The notes under the pieces are model-generated. The model saw only the letters and a program-made list of their open reading frames with translations, searched no databases and was not told the origin of the DNA. Both the position numbers and the translations under genes were made by a program. Positions 18,975 to 30,260 of a stretch of 64,000 nucleotides of DNA are shown here, piece after piece. The number at the start of each line of letters is the position of its first letter. Positions within the stretch are counted from its first letter, which is position 1. The stretch lies in NCBI GenBank assembly GCA_029204225.1, contig CM055093.1, positions 17,819,041-17,883,040 on the forward strand. Reading direction: 5' to 3'. The stretch comes from Diphasiastrum complanatum. Lineage: Eukaryota; Streptophyta; Lycopodiopsida; Lycopodiales; Lycopodiaceae.

Positions 18975-21048
18975 ATGGCTTCCAATTGTGGGATCATGTT
19001 AGAAACTAATGATAGGTTGAGTTCATCAAATTACTCTACTTGGAAAGTGAGGATGGAATCCTTACTTGAGTTGAATGAACTCATGGACATAGTTGCAGGA
19101 ACTGAAGAGAGACCACCCATAGTTCAAGAGCAACAAAGGTTTGGTAAGAAGGCTAAAAGGTCTCTTCATATCATTAAAATGAATGTTACCAATGAACTTC
19201 TCAAGGAAGTTGGTAAAAGTCAAAGTGCAAGTGAGGCATGGAATGCCTTGAAGAAGCTCTTTGAATCAAAGTCCACATCTAGGGTATTGACCCTAAGGAG
19301 GCAAATATTTTCTAGTAGACAAAGAGATGGAGAAAGCGCTCATGCATTTGTCTTGAGGGTTAAGTCCTTAAGTGATGATCTAGCATGTATTGATGAAAGC
19401 ATAAAAGATGGTGAAATAGTCCAGGTTATGTTGAATGGTTTGCTAGATGAACATGCTAACCTCGTGCAAAGTTTTGCAATTCAAAAGGTCTTGCCAAGTG
19501 TGGTTGACTTGCAGGAAATCTTATTGGTTGAAGAACATAGGTTGCAATCAAAGCTTGATGGTGCATCCTTGCAAGGTGGAGGTGAAGAGGCTTTCTTCAC
19601 AAAAGACAAAGGCAAAGGCAAAGGTAAAGGCAAAGGAAAATGGTCCAAAGGTGGTAACTCGGATCATGATGATCATTGTTCCTCCTCCTCTTCTACTTCT
19701 TTTAGAAAGAAAGATAAGTCAAAGCTCAAGTGCTTTTATTGTGGGATAAAAGGTCATTTTGCAAATGAATGTCATAAGAAGCAAAGTAATGAAGGTAGCA
19801 AGCAAAACAACTTTTGTACTTCTAATGAGGATCTAGATTCTTGTGATTCTCTCATGATGTGTTCTTCAAGTCTAATGTCAAGTAGAAGTGACAAGGATTC
19901 ATGGTGGATAGATAGTGGATCTAGTTCACACATGACTAGTCACAAGGAGTTCTTTACTTCTTTGATCTCTTATGTTGGAACCAAGAAAGTGGTTCACATG
20001 CCAAATGGTGGTGAGTGTATGATCAAAGGTATTGACTCAATTCCTATTTGCCTTTCTACTAATAAGAATGCAAGGCTTGATGGTGTTCTTTACATTCCTT
20101 CACTTTCAAGGAATTGGCTAAGTGTTGGTCAAATGTTAAAGAAAGGGTACAAGACAAAGTTTGTTGGGGATCTTTGCTTCATTACTAAGGGAGATGTCTT
20201 GATTGCTAGGGGCAATAGACAAGGTAGACTCTACAAGCTTGATGCATTTGTTATGTCCAATAAGAGGAATGAAATGGATGTTGGTGGTTTCTCAACTTTC
20301 AAAAGTCAATTCCTAGCATCAATAAGATTGGTAGATCTTATGCAAAGTCTAAAGAGCTTCCTTATGCTAGATCTAGGTTGATTTCTAATGAGCTTCTTGA
20401 AGATACTTATTGTTGTGCTAACTTCACAACTTTTGGTGAATCTATGATCAATGTTTTGGATCCATTGGATCTTGAAGATGGACTAGTGCTACCTAATAGT
20501 CAAATGGAGTCATGTGGTGCTAAATTAGTATCATGTCTGAACTCTTCTACTCATAGATTTCCAAGTCTTGGTGGCTCTTCAATGGAACTACATGGAAAGT
20601 GCAAAAATGGAAAAGGTAAGAAGAGATCTAACTTCATCTTGGAGGTGATGAAAACTCTTCTTTGAAAATGGTTGTTGCTAATGACTCATTTACTCATTTG
20701 GAAAAAGATGGTGCTTTGAGCATGTTTGAAGAAAAAGTTTCTTTTGCATCTTTATGTGATGAGTCCAAGAAAGTCATTTGTGCAACAAGTGGTGTCACAT
20801 GTATTCATAAAGAAAGTAGATCAAAAGGTTCTATCATGAGACTTGATGAGGAAGATCTCAAGTCAAAAGGGAGAGATGAATGTGAAGTGTTCAAAGTAGG
20901 ATGTACTTTGAATGATGCTTTTGTGAATGATAGTGAGGGTTCATTATCATTACCTAGATCATTGATTAGAAGTCCAGGTTTGACAAGAAAAATTACTTCA
21001 ATCATTCTTATGTTGAAGGTACTATATATTCTTTTCTGTGGCTTCTAA
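18975..21048 (+). pseudogene. Copia gag-protease with unusual C-terminal region
   Basis: The ATG at 18975 opens 468 codons. These hold a Copia gag (UBN2-type: STWKVRMESLLEL near residue 24, ESKSTSRVLTLRRQIF, LVQSFAIQKVLPS), a Lys/Gly run, a CCHC knuckle CFYCGIKGHFANEC at about residues 253-266, and the protease motif WWIDSGSSSHM with Asp313 intact. The pre-integrase end GRLYKLDA follows. Instead of integrase, about 240 codons of unrecognised Ser/Asp/Glu-rich sequence follow in two further frames (about 20290-20660 and 20662-21048), joined by two frameshifts. No integrase, RT or RNase H motif is present to 23500. Related to the ORFs at 25030 and 58123 (minus). Confidence 0.8.
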
Positions 21049-22610
21049 TGTTTGAGATTCTTCCATTTCTTATGATGCAACTATCAAGAGGGAGATTGCT
21101 AACTTTTGTGGTGTGATCATTAAGAGGGAGTCTTGTGAAGGAAAGGGCAAAGGAAGAGTGACTCTTGGGAAGATCCAAGGCATGGATCTTACATCTATTC
21201 GTCAACTCAAAGGATGCTATGATTGTGGTGGAGTGTTCATGCATGATCAAGATGGCAAAAGGTTGGATGAAGAAGACTACATGGAGCCGCACTCAAGTGG
21301 CAATTTCTTCAAGGCAAGGAAGATGATTTGTATCCAAATTTGGCTTATTTTGAAAGCGTGGGCAACTTATACTACATAGTTACAAAGATTTTGAAGAATA
21401 CAAGCTAAGAAGTGTGCATTTGAGATTTATACCACTTCTTAAAAGTGTGTCATAGAGTATTTGGAAACATTTCTACAAGTGTGGTGCTCGTCTCTAGATT
21501 TGCTTAATGGCCTCTTACAAAGATTTGTAATAATAACGCAAACTTCCATGGGTAGAAAGTTATGCAAAGATGAAGTCAATAATTGTTTTGCAAAATTTGT
21601 GAAAGGGTGCAAGGGTATCATGTATGTACAAGTAGCTACATAATGGGAGCAGATTCCGGCTTCAAGGCAATGAGATAATGAATGTTGATAGACATTATTG
21701 CTGTTTATCATTAACTTGTACAATAACTATTCAATGACATATGGTTCTCTTATAAGATTGTGTTTACCATTTCATTTAAATGCTTCCAAAAGGCCAAAAC
21801 ACTTTTACCACACATTTTTGTTGGATCACACCCAACATCAAGGTTAAAACAAGAACGTTGTGGCATACCACAAAGGCCTTGCCATTGTTGTGGTGTTTTG
21901 AGATTTGTAAATTTTTGACATGAGAATTGACCATTTTGTAAGAATGGATGAAAATTATTTAGTCATTTTCTAACTTTACAAATAATCGTGATTATTTTTA
22001 TATTTGAGTAAGAAGATTGTGAACTTGAAGTGAAGGTCTACTAATTTCTAAAGTCCAGACTTTAAATGTTGTGACTTAAAAAGAACAAATCAACAAAACA
22101 CTGTTGAATAAAACCGAAAAGAACTCAAAGCTTAGTGAAGAAATTCAACATTCAATCACAAAAGCATTCATTCATGAGACTTGTTGAGGGGTCAAGATCC
22201 CTCCCCCCGAAGGATTTTCTTTTAAGTTATGCAAGATCAAATGGGCCAAGGCCAAATACATATACATTGGTTTGGGAAGATGGATTCTTAAATCTTTACA
22301 TCAATTAGATGTTAACAAATTTTGGATCTTAAAGAATCTTATACCAAGAAAAGTGGTTTCTTATGACATGCAAAAGCTTACTGATCAAGAAAAGAGCATG
22401 CATGGGCATTCGACATTGGATGGCATGACATGCATGAATCAAATCTGACATGCAAACTTCAATTCCAACATGCAAAGTCATTAGGCTAGGGATGGTATGA
22501 CATGCAAGCTCTAGTTCCAACATGCAAGCTTCAATCATACATTCAAGTTCCCAAATCAGACATGCAAGTTTCAATCAGACATGCAACTCCCAAATCAAAC
22601 ATGCATGACC
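21049..22610. other. No gene seen
   Basis: An ATCAAGAGGGAGATTG phrase near 21082 resembles a Copia polypurine tract, and a second AAGAGGGAG lies at about 21121, but no LTR could be paired. The rest is AT-rich with scattered ACATGCAAG phrases from 22360 onward leading into the minisatellite. Confidence 0.4.
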
Positions 22611-22738
22611 ATGGATGGTGTGACATGCAAAGGCATCAAGTCATGGATGGTGTGGCATGCAAATCCATCAAGTCATGGATGGTGTGACATGCAAGGCCAT
22701 CAAGTTATGGATGGTGTGACATGCATGGCCTTCAATCT
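22611..22738 (+). repeat. 32-bp minisatellite, four copies
   Basis: Four consecutive 32-bp units begin ATGGATGGTGTGACATGCAA (22611, 22643, 22675, 22707), with a few substitutions, most in the last unit. Shorter ACATGCAAG phrases extend the array upstream to about 22360. Confidence 0.85.
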
Positions 22739-23518
22739 TATGGATGAAAGTTTTAGAGATGAGAAAGAGAGAGAGAGATGAAAGAGGTAAGAGAAAGTGA
22801 GTGTGTGTGTAAGTGGTTCCCATGGTTCCAAAAATGGTTCCAGTCCAAGCTTGATAGATCCTCCTCAAGCCTTAACTCCAAGCTTTCTTCCAAGCACCTA
22901 CACACATAGAAGCAAGAGCAAGAGGCAAAATAAAAATGAATGGGAGATGAATAATGGGAGAGAGAGACGCGTTAGTCCTTTTATAGGGAATGTGTAGCCT
23001 TGAGGGAGTGGCTGAGGTGTCCAAAATAAGTGTGAGAGGTGTAAGGGAGACTCTAGGAGAAGTAAAGTGAGAGGGTGAGGTGTATAGGTATGAGAGGATG
23101 TTTATCAACTGGTTATAGCAAAAGGGGAGGAGTAGGAGGGCGCATTTTCTTAGGTGTCTTATGGCTTACAAGCTATGTGGCAAAGTAGGTAAGTTACATA
23201 TTGATAAGGATGGGAGGTATGTAGCTTAACGTTTAATGTTAGCCACTTTCAAATTGAATTTTTCTTGATTTACAACATTGGGATTCACCCAAGTCTTTTT
23301 CATGATATGGAAAAGGCTTTGTATATCTCCATCTTATCTTGCAGAATTTTCATCAATTCCTAGGCCCTTTTTTTCTAGGGGTTGCCCATCCCCAATCATA
23401 GTGGAGTGTGACACAAAGGGTGATCAGTCCTTTGGTTTCTTCTCCAAATCTTTATAGACTTGATTGAGCCTTCTTTAGGTACCATCTTTAAGATGTAAGA
23501 AGCTTCTTTAGTTCATTC
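22739..23518. other. No gene seen
   Basis: This stretch has a GAGAGAGA run (about 22762-22780), GTGTGTGTGT (about 22802) and low-complexity AT-rich DNA. It ends at the target-site duplication of the element at 23524. Confidence 0.5.
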
Positions 23519-23523
23519 CTCAG

Positions 23524-24224
23524 TGTGAAGAATTGCCAAAAATTGGCAAATCTAGCTTGATCAAAAACCATGTAGAATAGTGTAAATTGTATACACAAGT
23601 GGGTCCCACACATGTGAGGCCATGATGCCACATGGGAAACCCATCCTAATGTAGGTTAGGTCAAGTCAAGAGAGTTGGTCATGTCTATTTGGTGGTCATC
23701 TCTACTTTATAGGACCTACACCTAAGTTTAAGGTGAAAATTTGACCAACTAGCTACCTACCAAGCATTACTCTAGGAAATAGACTAGGGTTTCATTTTAG
23801 GTCAAGGAGAGTGAGTTAACTTCCTTATTACATGCTGGAAATCCACCTAACTTCAAGAAGGAAGTCGAATTTGCTACGTATTCCCTCTCTCCATAGTGAG
23901 AAGATAGAAAATTTTTGGAGCTCATTGGCAATCTCAAGCTAGTTCACTATGTACATTGAGTTTTTGTGATCCAAATGAAACCAAATCAATTTCTACTTGT
24001 TTCTCAGATTGAAGGCCGTACTACAGCCTGTAGTACACATGTGTGGTCTCGGATTTCAATGTTTATCAATGCTTTTGATTGTTAATGCTTGTTGTTTGTC
24101 AAATTGCCAATCTAGATCAACTTTTTTGTGTCTAGTTTTTTGATAGATTGTTAAGCAAGCATCCAATCACTCTTGTGGATCTTTTGTAGATCCATTTATG
24201 GTCCTAAAGTACAGTACTTTCACA
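23524..24224 (+). repeat. 5' LTR of the non-autonomous Copia element
   Basis: The LTR is 701 bp, starts TGTGAAGAATTGCC and ends AGTACTTTCACA. It contains a perfect palindrome with 9-bp arms around one base (24018-24036, GTACTACAG-C-CTGTAGTAC), followed by ACACATGTGTGG. The 3' LTR has ACACACGTGTGG at that place. Confidence 0.92.
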
Positions 24225-24240
24225 TGGTATCAGAGCCAAG
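24225..24240 (+). promoter_or_regulatory. Primer-binding site (tRNA-iMet)
   Basis: TGGTATCAGAGCCAAG begins at the base after the 5' LTR, the standard Copia arrangement. Confidence 0.9.
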
Positions 24241-24660
24241 TACAAGAGCATAAGCCATTGATCTAATGCAAATCCATTTTTAGCAAGTTGTGGTGCTAAA
24301 AGCTAGTATTGAGAGGGCAAGCTAGAATCTTGATTTTGGTGAGGAGATTTGATCCCAAACTTGGTAGGGGTCCAAATCCGTACTTTTCACATGTGTGGGC
24401 ACCTCTGAACCTGCATTTAATGCATGGTATTAATTTGATCCAAAAAAATTCAATTTGTGAGCCCTTGGTGTAATTTTTGGTGGAGATCCTAGGATAATCT
24501 ACCAAGATCATTTGCCATTGATTAGATTTGAATTTGTTTCATGGAATCTAATTAATCTATGCTGAGTTCAAGTCCTATTAAGGTTAAAAACAGGTCTTGA
24601 AAGTACACCAAGAAGGAAGAAAGAGATTAAGTCATTTTTTTGTCCAAAAATAGCCAAAAT
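24241..24660 (+). other. Leader of the non-autonomous element
   Basis: This is untranslated leader with no start in frame with the long ORF. A TTTCACATGTGTGGGC motif lies at about 24385. Confidence 0.6.
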
Positions 24661-25008
24661 TGGCAAGATTTGATTGTAAGTAGATTTCACATCATCTTAT
24701 CTTCATTCCAACTTTTTGAGGGAGTGCTAGAACTAAGATTATAAGTCCATTTGTTGGATTAGAAATCTAATTTGAGTGAAAAACTACAAGAGAGAGACCT
24801 TAGTGAGTTTCTAGAGACAATCAAATCCATTTCTTGGCAAGATTTGTTTGAAAGTAGTTTTCACTTCATCTTATCTTCATTCTAGCTTTGTGAGGGAGTG
24901 ATAGAACTGTGATTATAAGTCCATTTGTTGGATTAGAAATCAAATTTGAGTGAAACACTGCAAGTGTGAGACCTTTGTGAGTTTCAAGTCAATCAAATCT
25001 ATTTCTTG
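24661..25008 (+). repeat. Tandem 174-bp leader repeat
   Basis: Two direct copies (24661-24834 and 24835-25008) begin GGCAAGATTTG and share TTATAAGTCCATTTGTTGGA. They differ by scattered substitutions. They lie just upstream of the ORF start. Confidence 0.8.
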
Positions 25009-25029
25009 TTTGTAGAAGTCACTAGTAAG

Positions 25030-27177
25030 ATGGGATCTGCTGGAGCATACCTTCTAGAAGCTAGTGAGAGGTTGAATTCTACAAATTATGCTATTTGGAA
25101 GGTTAGAATGGAGTCACTATTGGTGTTCCAAGACCTTTATGAGTTCTTGATTGAAGATGAAGATGAACCTCTAGGTGCACAGGAGTTAGCTAGATACAAG
25201 AAGAGATCTAGGCTTGCACTTCATTGTGTGAAGATGAATGTGAGCAATGATTTGTTGAGAGAAGTTTCAGCTTGTACTAATGCTAAAGAGGCTTGGGAGT
25301 CTTTAAAATCAATCTATGAGTCTAGCAACACTTCTAGAGTTCTTATGCTTAGAAATCAAATTTTGCAAAGCATGAGGAGAAGTGAGGAGAGTGCACAGGA
25401 TTATGTACTCAGAATCAAGTCTCTAAATAGGGAGTTGGCTTCCATTGGAGAGAAGATTCATGATGGAGAGCTTGTACAAATTGTCCTTAATGGTCTAGGA
25501 GATGACTTTGCAAATTTGGTCCAAAGTTTTGCCATCCAAGACACTTTGCCAACTATAGAAAAACTTCACAGTGTATTAGTGGCTGAAGAGTGTAGGATGC
25601 TCCATGCAAAATCTAGGATGAGTTCCTTGTATTTGCAGGATGGTGATGAGAAAGCCAATTTCTCATTCAAGGGCAAAAAGAAGACCAATGGAAAGAAGAA
25701 GCATCCAAAGGAGGCCAAAGAAGAGGATGATGCATCAAGCTCAAAGGACAAGTCAAAGCAAAAATGCTTCTTTTGTGGAAGGAAGGGGCATTATGCATCT
25801 GAATGCTACAAGAGGCTAAGAGCACAAGTGGAGGAGGACAAACAAGGAAACCTTGCAAAGGAGGAGGAGGAGGATGAAGTAGATGTATTCTTGATGGCAT
25901 CTACATCCTCACCAACAAGCAATAGCAATTCAAGAGACAATTGGTGGATCGGCAGTGGGGCTAGCTCCCACATGTCTTGTGAAAAGGACTTTTTCTCAAC
26001 CTTACACTCATTCAATGATGCTAAAAAGTTTGTCTTTACTGCAAATGATGAAGAGTGTAGGATAGATGGTGTTTGCACCATCTCTTTGTATCTAGAATCC
26101 TCAAAATGCATGGATCTAGAAAATGTCCTTTATGTACCATCAATCACCAAGAATATGCTTAGTGTTGGTCTACTCTTAGAGAGTGGTTTGGATGTCCACT
26201 TTAAGCATGGTGTTTTCTTCATCTTGGAGAATGATGTTTGCATTGCAAAGGGATTTAAACATGGAAGATTGTTTAAGTTGGAAGCTAGTGTTGCTTTTGA
26301 AAGAATGAGCTTGGCGAAGGAGGAGATCACTCAAGAGGAGAAGTGTGATCTTGCTTGCATTGAGGAGGAGCATCAAAAGGAGGAAGATCTTGAGGATCAG
26401 CCTCAAAGCATGAGTGTTCCAAGGGAGTCCTCAATGACAATGGTCGAGTCATCAAATTGCATGCAAATTGTCCATTCAAGTGTGCATCTTGCAAGGGTGG
26501 TGAGCATTGGAGAGTCTACTATCTTTGAATACTTTTTGGAGAGTAGTAGTAGACATGAGGTGACTTGTTTCTTACCTCTAAGATTCATGGTGTTTATTAC
26601 TTTGTATGACAAGACAATGAAATGGGATGCTTTGAAATCTACATTTGTTGTTGATAAAGCAATTTCATTGGATAACTATTTTTGTAATAGTTTGAATAGA
26701 GTCATAAAAGATGAAATATCATTTGTATTGGAAATATTTGGATCCACATGCTCTGTGCATGATCATTCCAATGTAAGGACCAAAGATGATCCTATTTCAA
26801 TGATAAGAATAATGGTAGTGTTTTGCTCTTCAAGTAGGGATTGTAGAATCTACTTGTTTTCAACCAAAGAATTTGTCAATGGTGGAAATGTGATCTTTCA
26901 AGAGTGGAAGATTTGTAAACTTGAAGAAGCACCTTTGGATCAACAACTTATTCAATTCATTGATGGTCTGGAGTCAATTCAAGTGGAGGATCAAGCTCAA
27001 GACCTGAGGACTCCAAGAAGAATCTTGAGTATCAAGATAGAGCCATCAAGGCTCAATCATATGGATCAAGCAAGGCAAGTTGTCTTTGGCAACATTATTT
27101 ATGCACTTAATATTTTAATTGATGTATCTTCAAGTGCACAAAATGCCTTGGAATCCATGGCTTGGCATGATGTTTAG
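25030..27177 (+). CDS. Copia gag / defective protease / novel C-terminus polyprotein
   Basis: The frame is open 24 bp further upstream, but the first ATG is 25030 (MGSAGAYLLEASERL), matching the start of the minus-strand relative at 58123; this gives 715 residues. Order: UBN2-type gag (about 10-200), basic linker, CCHC knuckle CFFCGRKGHYASEC at 246-259, then a protease-like motif WWIGSGASSHM in which the catalytic Asp is Gly308. The pre-integrase GRLFKLEA follows. After LAKEEITQ, where the relative continues into WHKRLGHP, the sequence becomes unrecognised for about 230 residues. The last about 60 residues (RTPRRILSIKIEPSRLNH) resemble the linker before RT seen at 42790-42900. The likely role is a virion structural protein supplied with enzymes in trans (inference). 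The uninterrupted frame is notable amid decayed neighbours. Confidence 0.85.
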   Translation: MGSAGAYLLEASERLNSTNYAIWKVRMESLLVFQDLYEFLIEDEDEPLGAQELARYKKRSRLALHCVKMNVSNDLLREVSACTNAKEAWESLKSIYESSNTSRVLMLRNQILQSMRRSEESAQDYVLRIKSLNRELASIGEKIHDGELVQIVLNGLGDDFANLVQSFAIQDTLPTIEKLHSVLVAEECRMLHAKSRMSSLYLQDGDEKANFSFKGKKKTNGKKKHPKEAKEEDDASSSKDKSKQKCFFCGRKGHYASECYKRLRAQVEEDKQGNLAKEEEEDEVDVFLMASTSSPTSNSNSRDNWWIGSGASSHMSCEKDFFSTLHSFNDAKKFVFTANDEECRIDGVCTISLYLESSKCMDLENVLYVPSITKNMLSVGLLLESGLDVHFKHGVFFILENDVCIAKGFKHGRLFKLEASVAFERMSLAKEEITQEEKCDLACIEEEHQKEEDLEDQPQSMSVPRESSMTMVESSNCMQIVHSSVHLARVVSIGESTIFEYFLESSSRHEVTCFLPLRFMVFITLYDKTMKWDALKSTFVVDKAISLDNYFCNSLNRVIKDEISFVLEIFGSTCSVHDHSNVRTKDDPISMIRIMVVFCSSSRDCRIYLFSTKEFVNGGNVIFQEWKICKLEEAPLDQQLIQFIDGLESIQVEDQAQDLRTPRRILSIKIEPSRLNHMDQARQVVFGNIIYALNILIDVSSSAQNALESMAWHDV

Positions 27178-27378
27178 TTTTGAAGTGTGCTACATGTATA
27201 TAGACACATTTATGGAACATCTTGTAAGGGATCCTCTAAGAGGTGGTGAAAGACCCTTCATGGACATCATTCTCTATTGGAGTCTCAAAAGTTCCTTGTT
27301 TGTAGCTGGATTTTTTAGACACTTCTAAAAGCTTTCATTCATCTATCAAGAGAGTTGTAAATAGATCAAGCTAAATTT
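27178..27378 (+). other. 3' untranslated part of the element
   Basis: A short non-coding stretch between the ORF stop and the polypurine tract, with nothing else recognised. Confidence 0.6.
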
Positions 27379-27387
27379 GAGGAGGAG
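27379..27387 (+). promoter_or_regulatory. Polypurine tract
   Basis: GAGGAGGAG abuts the first base of the 3' LTR. Confidence 0.85.
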
Positions 27388-28088
27388 TGTGAAGAATTGC
27401 CAAAAATTGGCAAATCTAGCTTGATAAAAAACAATGTAGAATAGTGTAAATTGTGTACACAAGTGGGTCCCACACATGTGAGGCCATGATGCCACATGGG
27501 AAACCCATCCTAATGTAGGTTAGGTCAAGTCAAGAGAGTTTGTCATGTCTATTTGGTGGTCATCTCTACTTTATAGGACCTACACCTAAGTTTAAGGTGA
27601 AAATTTGACCAACTAGCTACCTACCAAGCATTACTCTAGGAAATAGACTAGGGTTTCATTTTAGGTCAAGGAGAGTGAGTTAACTTCCTTATTACATGCT
27701 GGAAATCCACCTAACTTCAAGAAGGAAGTCGAATTTGCTACGTATTCCCTCTCTCCATAGTGAGAAGATAGAAAATTTTTGGAGCTCATTGGCAATCTCA
27801 AGCTAGTTCACTATGTACATTGAGTTTTTGTGATCCAAATGAAACCAAATCAATTTCTACTTGTTTCTCAGATTGAAGGCTGTACTACAGCCTGTAGTAC
27901 ACACGTGTGGGCTCGTATTTCAATGTTTATCAATGCTTTTGATTATTAATGCTTGTTGTTTGTCAAATTGCCAATCTAGATCAACTTTTTTGTGTCTAGT
28001 TTTTTGATAGATTGTTAAGCAAGCATCCAATCACTCTTGTGGATCTTTTGTAGATCCATTTATGGTCCTAAAGTACAGTACTTTCACA
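27388..28088 (+). repeat. 3' LTR of the non-autonomous Copia element
   Basis: 701 bp, same ends as the 5' LTR. Nine substitutions and no indels were seen by eye. The CTCAG duplication follows directly. Confidence 0.92.
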
Positions 28089-28093
28089 CTCAG

Positions 28094-28360
28094 GTACTCT
28101 TCTTAGTACCTACACATACCCTTAAGAAAAGGTTAGGAGTCATACCATAAAATGGTTCATCATTAGATTCTATTTCTAGAACCTGCATATCAAACTTTAG
28201 CATTGATCTACAGTTTCATTTCTTGTCTTCAAGTAATGATACCTGCACTCATATTTCATCAGTTAGAGTAATAAACTCTAATATTCAAAATATGTTTCAT
28301 GTAGAAAGAATGGAAGACTAGATAGCCTTGATTTTCTTGGTCAATTTGGTCTATACACTT
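28094..28360. other. No gene seen
   Basis: AT-rich flank between the element above and the antisense gag fragment. No motif recognised. Confidence 0.5.
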
Positions 28361-28978
28361 TTACAAAGATGCACCTCCTCTTGATATAAGCCTATACTCC
28401 TCATTCACCAAGATCTGTTGCAAATCCACCATACTTGGCAAAGTCTTTTGAATAGCAAAACTTTGAACAAGATTAGCATGATCATCCAACAAGACATTAA
28501 GAACAACTTGAACAAGTTCTACTTCCGTAATGCTTTCTTCAATACATGCTAACTCATCATTGAATGCTTTAACCCTCAAAACAAAAGCATGAGCACTTTC
28601 ATCCTTCTTTTGAAAACATTGAAAGATTTGCCTCCTAAGGGTTATTACCCTTGATGTAGACTGGGATTCATAAAGCTTCTTCAAAGCTTCCCAAGCCTCA
28701 CTTGATGAAGTACACTTACGAACTTCCTTGAGAAGTTTATTTGTAACATTGATCTTGATTACATGTACAGCTTTCTTTGCCCTCTTGTCCTACCTCAATT
28801 GTTCTTGAGGTGCCAAAGGTCTTTCCTCCACACCTACAACAATATCCATCAAATCATTCATCTCAAGGAGAGACTCCATTCTCACCTTCCAAGTTGAAAA
28901 ATTTGTTGAGGTAAGACTATCATTGCTCTCCAACATAGAGCCTCCATTTGTAGCCATGTTGAGCGACCTCTCTTTCAA
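28361..28978 (-). pseudogene. Copia gag fragment, antisense
   Basis: On the minus strand, 28978-28790 reads MATNGGSMLESNDSL then STWKVRMESLLEMNDLMDI, stopped at 28790. After a degenerate stretch, 28684-28361 continues with LYESQSTSRVITLRRQIFQ and LVQSFAIQKTLPSMVDLQQI. This is the UBN2-type gag of the same subfamily as 18975, with LVQSFAIQK and VRMESLLE in common. It is cut before the zinc knuckle. Leader, primer site and LTR lie upstream on the same strand (28979-30260), so the 5' end of the element is present and the rest is missing. Confidence 0.85.
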
Positions 28979-29530
28979 CCTGTTTTAATGTACAAAGAAC
29001 TCTCTTGATTGTCAACAATTGAACTCAAGAAGATATCACGTAGATATGGAACCTCTCAAATCTCTTTCTTGCACCAAACCTAGCAAATCCAACACATAGA
29101 ATGAAAGATACTTGATCATCAACCTACAATATTATGAACTTTTGTACTTTCTACAACTGAAATACACTTTTGAAAAGTCCATCAACTTCAAACACAAGAG
29201 ATCCAATCAAAAATAGACTTTCTACAAAGGTTCAAAAAATTGAATCATTCACGAGTCTATATGCAAATGCTACAAACTTGATATAGATTCTTGAAGAATG
29301 CAATAAGACCTATCCAATGCAATTAGAATCACCACATTTCACCTTATGAAGTGTGAAATCGGCCTACTTCAAGTATTTTTCCCTATATTGAATTTTGATC
29401 TACAAAAAAACAATTCTACACTTGAAAAATGCTTGATTTTTTAGTAGAAATCAATCTAACATGCTCTATAATTGGTTAATCCTCCAAATCCTTTGCTAAA
29501 TGTGGCTGCTCCTTCAATAACCTACACCAA
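28979..29530 (-). other. Leader of the antisense Copia fragment
   Basis: AT-rich untranslated leader between gag and primer site, with no gene. Confidence 0.55.
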
Positions 29531-29543
29531 AGCTCTGATAACA
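29531..29543 (-). promoter_or_regulatory. Primer-binding site (one mismatch)
   Basis: The minus strand reads TGTTATCAGAGCT directly after the LTR end TTCACA, one change from TGGTATCAGAGC. Confidence 0.75.

Positions 29544-30260
<717 letters not shown>

Larger units (their letters stand above)
23519..28093 (+). mobile_element. Complete non-autonomous Copia element with target-site duplication
   Basis: A 4565-bp element (23524-28088) is flanked by a perfect 5-bp direct repeat CTCAG (23519-23523 and 28089-28093). It has two 701-bp LTRs with TGTGAAG...TTTCACA ends, a primer site directly after the 5' LTR, a polypurine GAGGAGGAG directly before the 3' LTR, a leader with a tandem 174-bp repeat, and a single long ORF for gag, a protease-like domain and an unknown C-terminus. 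No integrase, RT or RNase H is encoded. By eye the LTRs differ at 9 positions, so insertion is fairly young compared with its neighbours. This matches the idea of a gag-carrying non-autonomous LTR element (TR-GAG type). Confidence 0.9.

Noticed and set aside
25006-25029. Upstream start (TTG) for the long gag ORF
   Set aside because: Not an ATG; the first ATG at 25030 aligns with the start of the related gag at 58123.
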